64,000 nucleotides of DNA, taken from contig VXAA01000859.1 of the NCBI GenBank assembly GCA_013399115.1, forward strand, positions 592,430-656,429, read 5' to 3'. Below, one piece after another: positions 38,140 through 49,315 of the stretch (positions are counted from its first letter, which is position 1; each line of letters opens with the position of its first letter). A program made the translations under genes and the position numbers. Source of the DNA: Anseranas semipalmata (Eukaryota; Chordata; Aves; Anseriformes; Anseranatidae). The notes beneath the pieces were generated by a model. The model ran no database searches and was not told the origin of the DNA. It was given only the letters and a program-made list of their open reading frames with translations.

Positions 38140-38470
38140 GCTTTAGGCCCTCCACTTGCTGTCTGCATACACCCAGTTACAATTATGTCCATTAGTTGCC
38201 TTGGCAACGGAGGCAGAGGTTAAGTCATTTTCTAGAAGAGGCCCAGTGCAAATTATGGCATTATACCAACTTATTGCCAATCGTTTTAATTAAAACATTT
38301 CGCTTTCAACTCAGCTAACAGCAGAGATCAGTAAACAGGGCAGATCAAATTACTGATATTTAAACTCCGCTGCCTTTGGAAAGGCCCGCTGTAGCTTAAT
38401 TACTGTTGGGCAGGACTGATGAAGCAAGAGCAAGGAACCGAAATCGTGCAGGTATGGCTCAACACATGAA
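38140..38470. promoter_or_regulatory. candidate enhancer with RFX X-box and homeodomain sites
   Basis: A stretch of balanced composition, free of simple repeats, dense in known binding motifs. GTTGCC-TT-GGCAAC (38195-38208) is a perfectly symmetric RFX X-box, the motif RFX factors use at ciliary and other target genes. GTTTTAATTAAAAC (38283-38296) is a perfect 14-bp palindrome with a TAATTA homeodomain core. A second TAATTA lies at 38397-38402 and a forkhead GTAAACA at 38331-38337. TAAT and ATTA cores recur between these. Such clusters are typical of conserved developmental enhancers, but conservation and activity cannot be seen here. Confidence 0.35.
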
Positions 38471-40388
38471 AAACACAGTATCGTAATTCTAGGTGTGCGC
38501 AATACCAAACGAAACTGATATCATTTCTAAGCAATTACCACTGTGCTACGGCAACATCCATGATACTGCTAACAAGAAAACCTTCTTCCGTGATTCTCTT
38601 CTGCCTCTTTTCCACCTCCTTCCATTAAGCTGTGAAGGGGCAGAAGATACTCGCCCCACCTTGCCTCTGTGACTGTGGAAACTCATTTTTGGTACTGCCA
38701 AGAAAAGTGCTAGAGCAGAACAGATAGAGTATATGCAGGCTCATGTACCTTGGGACTAGGGGAATATCTGGCAGATGCAAAGGAGAGAAGAGGGGGCTCT
38801 TACGTAGGAAAAGCATTTTGAAGCGTATATAGTGCAATATAAGTCAAGAAATAGGGAAATTGGTGAGGAGACTCTGGGACCAAGTCTTAGGACAGGCAGA
38901 AGGCAGAAAGCAAGAGGTCCAGCGCACAGTCATCACGACGGGATAGTCAAAGTATCACAACGCTTGCTGGCATCAATAAGGAAAGAATCGCCACCCCTCC
39001 TTCTCACCCCCCTTCTGCCATTCTGTTCTCACACATCTGTACACACCTGCAGGAATGAGTCATCAGTAGACCGAATCCCCCCTTATCTAATACAAGCTCT
39101 CTTTAAATCTGTGTGGTAAGAAAACAAAACGAAAACTAACAACAACAAAACAGATGCTGCATTTGTTATTTTCATTTGTAGCATAACGTTCTGCCACACT
39201 GTTACTGAAATGCTAGTAGTATTTCCAAAAGATTCAGGAAGAAGGGCAGAATCCTATGAAACATATAGAGTGGGATTCATCAGACCCAACTCTGCCTAAG
39301 ATCAGACACATAAGTATGCCCCATTCAAGGGCAGCAACTTGCCCAGAGGCGGGGACTTCTGTTCCTCAGCTCTAAACAGAAACTTTGGTCAACTTGCTCA
39401 GGCTGTGTAACAAAGCTCCTGTCAGGCTTGTACCTCTAACAGAAGCCATTCTTATGACAGAAAATCCTATCTTTGGCTTCTGGCAAGCATAACTTTCCTT
39501 TTCAAAGCTTGTACAAATCCCTCCATTTGATCTAGAGAAGTAAAATGTACTTCTCCCATTGCTAACCAGATGGCATTCGGGAAACTTTTTTTTTTTTTTT
39601 TTTAAAAACTCTCGCCAAATAAATATATGATCAGCCCTCACTGACAGAGAACTGCTACAGTACGATTAGTCAAAATGGGCAGGTCAGTAAGGGAGAGAAA
39701 ACACTGAAGTCAGGCTTTCCGAGAACAAGTGGGGAGGATTCCTTCTGGAACATGATTAAAGCTTGCTTTTCTTCATGGTAATACAGCTGGATTTATCTGC
39801 AAAAAAAAGGCTAAACCGGGACAAAAACCGTAAAGCAAGTTTTACTAGAGAGATTTAAAATTTGTCCTTGATGTAGTCAAACAATACCTCTGCACATGTG
39901 AGGAAAAATAACCACATTTTTAAGGCTTGCTTCTAGGCTTACAAGAATTTTGGAAGATGAAAGCTTTAGTTTAAAGCTGCTTCCTCCGCTGCTCCCCTGC
40001 TCCCCCCTTCCACAGCACTAGGTACTTTTCTCCAAGTGAAAAATTGTCTCCATAACCCCAAACAGAAAAAGCAAAGGTGAAAACGTTCACTTCTCCCTGG
40101 TAAGCTGTCCTTTCCAAGGAGAAAACTTCAGAAACTTTCAGGGTCTACTTACATACTATTACAATAGAGAAAGACTTTTTTTTTTTTGCTCTTGGCAGCA
40201 CGCGAATTGCAAAAGGAATTACGCAGTTAGATCGCTTTCTCCTAGCTCCTGAGTGGACCAATTATTCTTTCCAATCAAAATTCTTAGGGGTCTGTATTTT
40301 TCTTCAAAACACAGCTATAAATCTACTGCCAATCTATTGCGAACACAGGTATTTTTGCTTTACGAGCGAGTAAAATTCTGAATACATA

Positions 40389-40414
40389 GTCAGTATGTAT
40401 TCATACATACTGAC
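40389..40414. repeat. perfect inverted repeat, 11-bp arms, 4-nt loop
   Basis: GTCAGTATGTA (40389-40399), a TTCA loop, then TACATACTGAC (40404-40414). The arms match exactly. It would form a short hairpin or small cruciform and is too short alone to be a microRNA precursor. Confidence 0.9.
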
Positions 40415-41984
40415 ATAAACAGTCACTCATGCTCCGACAGATTTCTGAAATGCACTGGCATATAATCCTTATGCTGTTGTTTCATTACACATCCCATTTT
40501 GATGGAAAAGTGCATTCAAAAGAAGAGGGTTAAATCAGAGAAAGAAAATATCCATTAAGGAAAAGCCATTATTCTTCAGATAATTGCAGAAGCTAATCAG
40601 AATAATTAACCTAAGAGGAATCATAAAAAGACACCTACTCTCTAAAATATACAAACGTATGTGAAGATCCAGGACTGTTTCTATAGCTGACCTTCTAAGT
40701 TATCTTTCTGTCAGAGCACTTCCATGCAATCCAAATACTGGTAATTTGTAAAGAGATAATTGGCGGAGGGAACATAAGTCTGTTTGTAAAAGTTCCCAAT
40801 GTACTTCAAGTCACTGAATGTTTTAATACTGTCTGCTTTTTGTTTCTCTGCTAATCACCTGCTTTTAGTTCCATGCGCAGTAAAATCAATTTATATGATT
40901 ATTTTGAAGCCCCAAAAAGTTTACCACTTTTTTTTTTTTTTGACAAATAGGTTGTAGTTGTGTGGAGTTTTGACACTGATTACCACACAGCTGAGCAGAA
41001 TTATGTAATAACATGAAAACAAGACTTGATTTTTAAAGAATGCAGAAGAATTTCAAAAAATCTGATAAATCAAATTTTTTTCCTGCCCTAAAGAATTTAT
41101 AATAAAAGCCTCTTGCAAGCTTCTGCCTAGCACTGGAAGTGCTTTAAGTCTTAGATCCTGAAGTAATCTTACAAGAACAGGTACTTTTTTATTATTATTA
41201 TTTGTAATCTTACTATCTAGAAAAAAACAAACTAAAATCTCTCAGCTCAAAAGCCTAGCATTAAAAATAAAAATTTTTGCCTTTTTTGTTATTATTTTTA
41301 TACATTGATAAATTGAAATTAGAATTTTGGAGTGCTGATAAAGCAAAACCACAGTACTACTATAATTCTCTTACATGCTGAATTCATGAGCACTACTGAT
41401 AGGTTAAGGAGAAACTTCCACTAAGACCACATGCTGATATGATAGAACTGTTCGACTTTGTCCTGTGTCCTCAACTCTAATAAAGATAGCACAGTTAAAT
41501 GTTGATGTCTTTGTTTTATTTCACTTTCCATTCTCTTTTAATAAGTGAAGAAATTATTTTCTAGAATAAAGTATCAGCTTCTCCCCAGCTCTGCAACAAC
41601 AGACTGGCAAATCAAAATTTCTTGATACCAGACCTACTTGACTTCAAGTTCTGAATTATTTTGCCAAACCATGGCCTTGCATCCAACAGCACAATTTATT
41701 TCCAACCACTCAGTACTTTATGTAGCCATTTATGCCCACTCTGTTCAAGTGCAACTCAGCAGACAAGCAGGACATTTCATCCATCCAGACCAAAGTTTCT
41801 AAAAGGCTCTTCTTCTATTCCAAATTCATGATAATATTTTGATGACTCAAATACTGCTTTGGTGAGTTTTCAAAGCCACTGATTTGATTGATTGCGAGGT
41901 TTGAAGAAATTACAGGAAAACAATCGAGTGGAGCCTGATAAGGAAGAGTTCAAATTGAATTTCATCATGATAAAGATGCTCTTA

Positions 41985-42072
41985 AGCCTACTACATGCTG
42001 TTCCAGACTGCAGTTGATATTTGAACTCAGAACAAATCTGTATTGCCAAAGGATTCTACTTTTAACTGACTC
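41985..42072 (-). mobile_element. possible MIR SINE head, degenerate
   Basis: On the minus strand the tRNA-like head of a MIR is suggested. TATTTGAACTCAG (42018-42030) fits the reversed B box and CTTTTAACT (42058-42066) fits the reversed A-box side. The spacing is about 5 bp longer than expected. The core between is weak, and no hallmark AAAATGGGGAT segment is seen upstream. Confidence 0.35.
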
Positions 42073-42356
42073 TTAATTAAAGCCTAGCATCTTTTAAGAA
42101 AAGATGCAAACATTTGTGAAATCTATTGCATTTACACTCTAGAAAAACACAGGGCTAAACAATATTAACAAAGATGACATCCTTTCAAACTATTTCTTAC
42201 ATGCCTAAATTTACCAATGTTTTGGTAGCTAAAACGTGACAGTTCCTCGGAGAAGGTTATTTCATGACTTAGCTAAGGCATTCACAAAAGTGGAATGGAT
42301 GGGTACCTAATCCCTTGAAGCAAGGCAAAACCTTTAATGGTGAAAAACTGGAGAGG

Positions 42357-42507
42357 AAAAAAAAAAAAAAAAAAAAGAAAAGAAAAAAACACAACAAACC
42401 AAAAAACCAAAACAAACAAAAAAACACAAAAAACAAACAAACAAAAAAACAAAACAAACAAAAAAGAAACAACAACAACAAAAAAAAAACAAAACACCAA
42501 ACAACAA
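42357..42507. repeat. A-rich / (AAAC)n low-complexity tract
   Basis: About 150 bp with almost no G or T. It starts with a run of about 20 A and continues with AAAC- and AAC-type units. It may be an expanded poly(A) tail of an old retroposed sequence, but I recognise no donor upstream. Confidence 0.9.
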
Positions 42508-43325
42508 CCTCCACCTCCACTCCTGCCCCTGGTATTCTAAGGGGAAGAAGAGATATTCTGCAAATTAGCCTTGTTCCACAGTTCTCATCACTAGCTATCC
42601 TGTTCGGTACAAGGACTTTATACGTAGAGATTACAAACACATATGCATGTATGGACCTATACACACTGGTGTTGCTTCATTACATCAAGAATTTGATCAC
42701 AATACCATAGCTTCAAAGAGCCTCAACTTTGGGCCAGGTTTCCATCCTAGAAGGAACGGTAAGAACCTAGTACAATATTGCAGCGTTGTTTATGTCAACA
42801 AAATAGGAGCAGGTATCTTTAAAAATAATGTTGCAACAAAAGTCAAGACGCCTTCACAGAAAACAGTAACTTTGCAAACAGAGTTAAATTTTTTTTTTTT
42901 TAGTTCCAAAATGTTCAGTTCTCATAAATAATGCTGAATTTGAACTTCAGCTTCTAGAATGTCTATCATCTATTCTCTGATTACTATTCTGTGACATTGT
43001 CTTTCTTTCAGCAACATGATATGCTGTAAGGTTGGAGACCTTCTTTTCATCATAGCTATTTGTCTCTTGGCCAAGATACCTAACCTCTGAACCACTAGCT
43101 TGATATAATGATTTTGGTTTTGTGTTGGACTTTTATATAATGATATTTTATAGTCTTCATTTTAATTGCGAAACTAGTCATTTGAGATTTTTTTTTCCTT
43201 TTTTTGCTTCTAACTTTGCTCATGCAAAGCCCCAAACTCAGCAAAATAAAGGCTAACAACACAGAATATTTCAGTCAAAATTATTTTTGAAAAAATACTC
43301 AACTTATGCTAAGAAAACCAGGCTG

Positions 43326-43672
43326 TATAAATAGGTCAGGGAAGCTACACCCAGACCCAGAGCCAGCTCACTGCAATGTGCTAAGGTCTACAGAGAGGCC
43401 ACCTGGGGACATGCCCATCGAGTGAATTTGCATTGCACAGGCAGCAGTCAGTCCCCACGGCAAGGTGGCACGGACCCTTCACCAACTGCAGTTGTTAGGT
43501 AACTTTGACTGCAAGATCCCAGTTCAGAGCTCAGATGTGAATGAGATAAATCAGAGACGTAAATCTGGATCTTCCTTCTGCCAGGTAACAGGTTATTCTA
43601 TGCCAGGTTTCAAACCACCTGTGTTTTTCCCAGTACTGTGGTATTTATTTTCAATCAAAACAGATAAATAAA
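43326..43672 (+). promoter_or_regulatory. TATA box, octamer and AATAAA in series (speculative)
   Basis: TATAAATA (43326-43333) is a good TATA box, ATTTGCAT (43426-43433) is an exact POU octamer, and AATAAA (43667-43672) is an exact polyadenylation signal. All are on the plus strand within about 350 bp of moderately G+C-richer DNA. No ATG frame of note lies between them. Each motif occurs by chance in AT-rich DNA. A short non-coding transcript, an LTR remnant or coincidence are all possible. Confidence 0.15.
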
Positions 43673-44849
43673 GTTTTGACAAACCAGCGTTTTCTGAATT
43701 TACCATTCACCCATGGTTAGGTGGAACTGTAAGGTCTGTTACAGTTATCCCCCCCAAAAAAAAGATTCACAAAAGCCAACTTTGTTATGCATTGTCAAAT
43801 TATGGGAAATATGAGAGAGGCTTGTAGAGATGAAAGTAAAACTGTAAAAAGGAAGTTAAAAAAAAAAAAGGAAGAGGGTGGAAATTAAAAAACAAAGAAT
43901 GAAGAGGCGAATGAAGCCTAGGGACAAGAACCACTGGGGTTCCACCTACAGAGTTCAGATGGAAATCGTGTTTTCCTGAACCCTGAGATCCTGAATCAAC
44001 CTATTAAAATAGAGAAATAAAACTGTTCAACCGCTAACTATGAAGGCAATTCTGGCTCTTCTGTATTATAGTAACACAAAAGCATGGGGAAGGAAGAAAG
44101 TTAAATCACTCCAGTCTAGACATATTTGTTGCTACGAACAATCACATCTTTGCAGCAACACTTTTTGCATAGATTCTTCCAATTACATTGACAGAGAGTA
44201 CTGCACGTCAGCCTCAAAAAAAATGAGGATTACCTGCCCCCACCACTTATATAGAAGCCTGAAAATTCATCCACTACCACAGATTCTAGACAGACCAAGA
44301 ATTCTCTTGCATTTTGGAAATTTTCAGTAGGCAAGGGAAGGAACATGGAGCAGATGAGCCCCCCACCCTTGGGGATGCCCTGCACACTCCTCCTCCTCTC
44401 TCACACTCAGCCACTCAATATGTAAATGGGGATGTAAATGAGCACCAACTCAAACATGAGAGGTGCAGCATACGTTGGTGTCCAAACATTAGATGGCTGA
44501 GCAGTAGGAGACCAAAATTCACTTCCCTGCCCTCAGAGAGTCAGAGAGTAAATCTGAGCCCCTGAGTAACTACAAATTGATTGGTAGTTACTGCGTTTGA
44601 TTTCTCCCCACAAGGAAATAAAGACATCTGCTGCTAATGCTAATGGACCACCTGCCAACAAGAAATTGTGGTAAACCATGCAACAAATGGTACAAGAAAC
44701 CATCCCGAACATCACTGGAACTCTCCACAAAGCATAAATCCTTTCACATACTGACCAGGTGCAAGAATGAGCCATTAATTCATTTACAGTTTCTTCCCTG
44801 AATACCTGCATACATCTATTGCTTACTTCTTACTGCCCCTTTGGGAGCA

Positions 44850-45130
44850 ATGCCTGTTAATTGAAATGGCCCCCCTTTGTAACAGTCAGCAGCTGCTTTG
44901 ATTACTGTATTCCAATAAATAATACAGCTGTATTAATTCAGACAGAGCAATTAACACACAGGCCAGAAATTTTTACTGTGTCACTTATACTGTGTACTGC
45001 CAATTAGGTGTTTCCATCTGAAATACAATCCCCTATTGAAGGCCAAATAAATTCAGCTACAGTTTGATCTTTTCAACAATCATGTGTCCCATTAAGCAGC
45101 ATCTGACAGCATCGTTCAAACCATTCAGAT
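44850..45130. promoter_or_regulatory. candidate conserved regulatory element with E-box palindrome
   Basis: A repeat-free stretch of balanced composition. It contains TAATTG (44858-44863), CAGCTG E-boxes at 44890-44895 and 44925-44930, and several ATTA, CAATTA and AATTAGG homeodomain-type cores. The second E-box sits at the centre of a perfect 16-bp palindrome, TAATACAGCTGTATTA (44920-44935). The motif mix suggests a bHLH plus homeodomain enhancer. Evidence is composition and motifs only. Confidence 0.3.
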
Positions 45131-45340
45131 TGATTCTCTCTGCCCTGAACCTGCATCTCTTTTCACACTCCATCTTTTGAGGGTGCCTTTCATTTTTAAG
45201 GAACAAACATAAACATTGCTATTTTGGATCAGATATTGAAAAATGACATAGGACAACTAGACCCATGTTCTAAATTTACTTCCTACAAAAATTAATACGC
45301 TATCAAAGCAATGCCAAAAATTTACCAGATTTAGAAGGAA

Positions 45341-45360
45341 GGGGTCAGGGTGGGGGGGGG
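45341..45360 (+). other. potential G-quadruplex
   Basis: GGGG-TCA-GGG-T followed by nine G. This satisfies the four-G-run pattern with short loops on the plus strand and is an isolated G-rich island in AT-rich DNA. Confidence 0.6.
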
Positions 45361-45889
45361 AGAAGAAAAGGTATTTGCAGAGCACCACAATATTTGCACA
45401 ACAGCATCACATCTTCTGCCAAAGATGTTGTGTGATTTCTCAGAAATTTAATTTTCAAGGATTACCAAAAATATTCATTTGGCAAGTTGCATTACAGCAA
45501 AAATGGAAGGGATGCCAGGATAGGCATTATTCACCAGTTTGAGGTTTTCTGAATCAGAGCAAAGTTTGAAAATGCTTTATGATTCTTAAGCGCAACAAAT
45601 GATAGATGCGCATTTTTTCTGTTCTTTTAATTGGTTTACATTGAGTGCTATCGTATTACTTATTTTCTGTATGCATTCAAAAGGTTAAAGGGAATTCTTT
45701 GTACCCATGATAAAAAAGCCTTACTGTTCATTGCTCGGACAGTTCCTTAACAGTTTCTGCTGTTTTCCAGAGAGTCAGTGCTAATTAGCCTAATTCAGAC
45801 AGATATAAAGCTGTTATAAGAGTATATGGTACAGAGAAACTGAAGCTGTACTTAACACGTAAGGACATTTCATGCTTACACATCCTGCG

Positions 45890-45960
45890 TTCTCTGTGGG
45901 TTGCATTTCTAAAATGGAGATAACAGTTACTGTCATCTGTTTTTCCTCTCTCACCATGTC
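45890..45960 (+). mobile_element. possible MIR fragment
   Basis: TCTCTGTGGGTTGCATTTCT followed by AAAATGGAGATAACAGT (about 45891-45926) resembles the MIR segment around TGTAAAATGGGGATAATA. Only this piece is recognisable and the flanks do not extend the match well, so it may be chance. Confidence 0.3.
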
Positions 45961-46719
45961 CCCTTGAATCCTGGTCTAACTTAATGGTTTCAGGAACAAT
46001 TATTTTTCCAGCTATTGATGATTTTTAAAAAATCAACACTTGTAGGAATATTCTGAGAACACTTTATAGGGAATGTGAATGAAATGCTTCAGAATGACTC
46101 CTTGTTTGAGAGAAGCTCATCATCTATTTTGTTACTTTTCAGTTTAGAGTAAACCATCATAGAGCCTCTTGTTTTGGCTTATCAAACAAATACAGAAGTT
46201 TGTTATTAAAGCTATTAAACAGAAGGAGAAATAAGTAATATTGATTTCATGCTTCAGAGACCTGAGCAGATAGCTGGTTATCCCTCTTACTAGATTACAT
46301 GACTATGAAGATCTTTAGCATGTCACAGCATATGCTGTGAATATGCAGGAACCAGGCAGTGCTTTACTGCAAAATTCCTCTAGAAATAGGCTTCCCATCC
46401 TCCATTTGAAGAAAAGTCAGTTTGCAAAGATGATGGATAGAAGTACAAGATACCAATCATGGTATAAGACACTTGATCCTGACCATTCTCTACAATCTGT
46501 TGCGGCATACTGCAAACTGTCCTGTTCATTTAAAGCATCCAAATTCTAGTTCATAATGGTTTTAAGGAAATGATAAAAGCTTAACAGAACAAAATAACAA
46601 CTGTCAAGTTACCGGGTACGCTGCCTTTTTTCCCCTCCCTAATTCCTTAAACCTTTCTTCACCTCTTCTCTGCCTAGCCAGATATCAGCTTTCTCCCTGC
46701 AGAGCCTCTGAGCTGCACT

Positions 46720-46733
46720 CCCGCAGATGGCAG
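46720..46733 (+). promoter_or_regulatory. predicted CTCF site
   Basis: CCCGCAGATGGCAG matches the CTCF core consensus CCASYAGRKGGCRS at 13 of 14 positions; the third base is the mismatch. A weaker candidate lies on the minus strand at about 54822-54836. Occupancy cannot be judged from sequence. Confidence 0.4.
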
Positions 46734-48939
46734 CTGTGAAATGAAGCAGTCAGTAAGTGCAGTGGCTCTGCAAGTTACCTTAAGGAGTCCACAGCCGCTA
46801 ACTGTAGTAAGCAACACAGAAGCCATAGTTTCTGCAATGTCAAAACTGCTTCCCGGAAGCTTCACAGGAGCCAGAGAAAACTATTTCAAGGAACAAAGAA
46901 ACACTACAGCTACCGTACATCTGGGATCTCCTGTAGACTCCTAGATCAGGCATAAATCAATGCAGATGTTTGTCAAAATTGCTTGAGAAATGAGTGCAGC
47001 CTGCTTGCGCGAGTCAGTCAGTCTCTATTGCAACTGCATCTTCCTGTCACCTAGCTGACTGGCCTTGGGGAGAAGTAACCGTGCAAGTCTCGATGCAGCC
47101 TTCTGGCGAGTCCCAGTTAACTGTTTTCCCCGTTCCTTCCTCAGGGACAGTTGAGGAATGTCTGTCAGCATTTCTTCTTGGGCCCCCTGTCAACCCCTAG
47201 CAAAATTGTTTTAGATATAAAGAATCAAATGCTCACATGCAGAGAAACAAATGCTGGCTTGAGATATTAAGAAAGCACAAAAAGTTTACAGTTAGTTTAA
47301 GTCTGGGTGGAGCTGCTAACTGAATGTTGGCACCTCCAAGCACGAAGCTCCAGAGCATGAGGAACTTGACAGGAGCAGGAGCTCCTGAGCTGAAGCTGAC
47401 AGGAGGATGCTGCCTTCCTACTAAGCCAAGCATGAGAGAGACAGCTCCTCGTGTAGTTAAGTCAGAGAGCAGTTCTTAGCTGTACACTTTGGCACTTTCT
47501 AGGATTTTAAAAAGCTGTCTCTGAACCACATAGAATAACCTTCCCGTACAGCCTAGGATATGAGTAAATCAGGCTGAAAGGGGAAGCATACAAACCCCCC
47601 AAAGCATTCTCTTCCACCTGCAGCCATGGCCATCAAGGAGACCCCTAATTGCAGTCTATCAGCACCGCCCACACTTCTGATCTGCTCGAGCAACTGGTCC
47701 CTACCCTGTTCCTGCTAAGGTCAGTACGCTACCTTGGAGTATTTAGCCTCTCTCCGCTAACTCAGGCCATCTCGAAGGAGAGGACGCTCACCGGAGCTGC
47801 TCAGACTTAACTTAAACTTTTTCTGTTAAATAATAGAAAATACGACATGATGACAACTCATTGACTCAGCTTAAATAATAGGCACTCGGAGATAACTATT
47901 CAGTATGCACTGGACAATTTGCAACCAGGATGAGAGAAAGCCAACAGCTGCACAGACATGCCCAGTACAGAGTAAACCACTGGAATTCTCGGCAAGCCCT
48001 TGGAAGGGGAACTGAGAAGCGAGTTGTGCTAGCTTCCTTTTTTACCCCCTTCATGAACCAAAAAATAATTCCTCAGATCTTCAGAAACAGATTTTTTTTG
48101 TTTTGTTTTAATGAATTACTGGGTCAGATATAGACTATCACCCTTAGCACTACCTTCTTGCACCTTTGCTCTTGCACACTACGCAAATGAAAATATCTTC
48201 TCACAAGTCTTCTTGGTAGCATTGGAAACACTCTCAGAATAGCCTTTATAATCCACTCATATTTATTTAGGCTCTTGCATAAAAAAAAAAAAAACACAAG
48301 TAAATACTCCAAGTTTTGATGTTAATTCTCTTCTTCTAGTTTCCCTATCATCACAGACAATACACCTAAAGAGTGTGGCCACCTTGGCATACACAGAGAT
48401 GAATAAATGGTAACTCTAAGGACTATAAAATGTTCACTTACATAAAACTTACATTAATCTTAAAAACATGGATGATGCCAGATTTGAGTAATACTAGAAG
48501 AATCTGATGAGCAGCGTAAAGTATCATAGTATCCTTTACTTTACATAACACCTTCATTATCTTCGATTCCTCTACAAAACAAACAGTAAAAATAAAATCA
48601 AAGGTAGACACTGTATTGTAATTAAAGAGAAAATAAATCTCAGTGAACAAGTAGCAGCCATAACTAGAAGCGGCGGTCTCTTTTTCATTGTAAGTTAAGA
48701 GCTTTATAACTGCATAATTTAGTTAAAAAATGCACAAAGCATGGGGAAGTCATTTCAAAGTTTTGAGTATACTACAAGTTAGGAGAAAACAATTAAATAA
48801 TTACCAGCTACATCTGACAAATTGAACTCATTCTGATTCAGTTGCATTTCTGTTCTTAGTACTCGAGCTGCTGATTATTACAAAAACTGCAAAGTCCCTC
48901 ATGTCATCCCTCTGTCCCGCTGATTGTTTCCTTAATCTG

Positions 48940-49315
48940 TTCAGAGAACACCCACAGTGACCAAGGCTTCATAGCCCAGAGCTTAATTATCACCACCTTT
49001 GGAAAGCTTTTCCCAAATTGTAGCCCAAATTTTCTTTGATACTTCAACTCCCTCATTTTCTGTCCTATTCACCACAAATATGAAGAAAACATATTTTTAT
49101 GGCCTTTGTACATATCTGAAGGCTGCTATCCTGTTCCTCCTTAGCCTAAGGACTCAAAACTCAGTCTCTCTTAAGAGGTTTCTTCTTTACACCGCTGCTC
49201 TTCTCCGGATTTTCTTATCAGGCCACATTCTCTTCAAATGGTGGGACACAAGAACATAGTTGATTGGTAAAGACCAATGCCAAGCAGGGCAGGACTACAT
49301 CACGTGTCATACAGA
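48940..49315 (-). mobile_element. ancient CR1 fragment, highly decayed
   Basis: The plus strand here runs collinearly with 1245-1680 of the well-preserved CR1. Landmarks in order are GTGACCAAGG (48957, opposite GTGACTCAAC at 1254), a CACCACCTTTGGAAAGCTTT segment (opposite CACAACCCTTTCAGTAAAGA), CATTTTCTGTCCTATTCACC (opposite CATTCCCCCTTGTCCTATCACC, shortened by two bases), TGTACATATCTGAAG (opposite GGTACCTGTAGAGAG), CTTCTCCGGA (opposite CTTCTCTGGA), GGGACACAAGAAC and GGACTACATCAC. It is therefore the end of ORF2 plus part of the 3' UTR of an old CR1-clade element in the same orientation. The 3' terminal octamer is not preserved. Many small deletions leave no coding capacity. Confidence 0.7.

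Larger units (their letters stand above)
38471..44849. other. non-coding
   Basis: No coding gene. T18 lies at 39586-39603 and T12 near 40929-40940. A stretch at about 40195-40300 has several CpGs and two CCAAT motifs. Other elements in this interval are listed separately. The A/C-rich low-complexity tract near 42360-42510 creates lysine-, asparagine- and threonine-rich open frames that are not genes. Confidence 0.6.
45131..48939. other. non-coding
   Basis: No gene recognised. The part at about 46600-47830 is less AT-rich, with scattered CpGs and a short 30-codon ATG frame in good context at 47626 that has no domain. A pyrimidine tract ending CTCAG near 47143 resembles a splice acceptor, but no supporting exon is evident. 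Confidence 0.55.

Noticed and set aside
42282..42710. Frames rich in Lys/Asn/Thr or Phe/Val/Leu across the A-rich tract
   Set aside because: Translation of simple A/AAAC sequence in both directions, not a protein.
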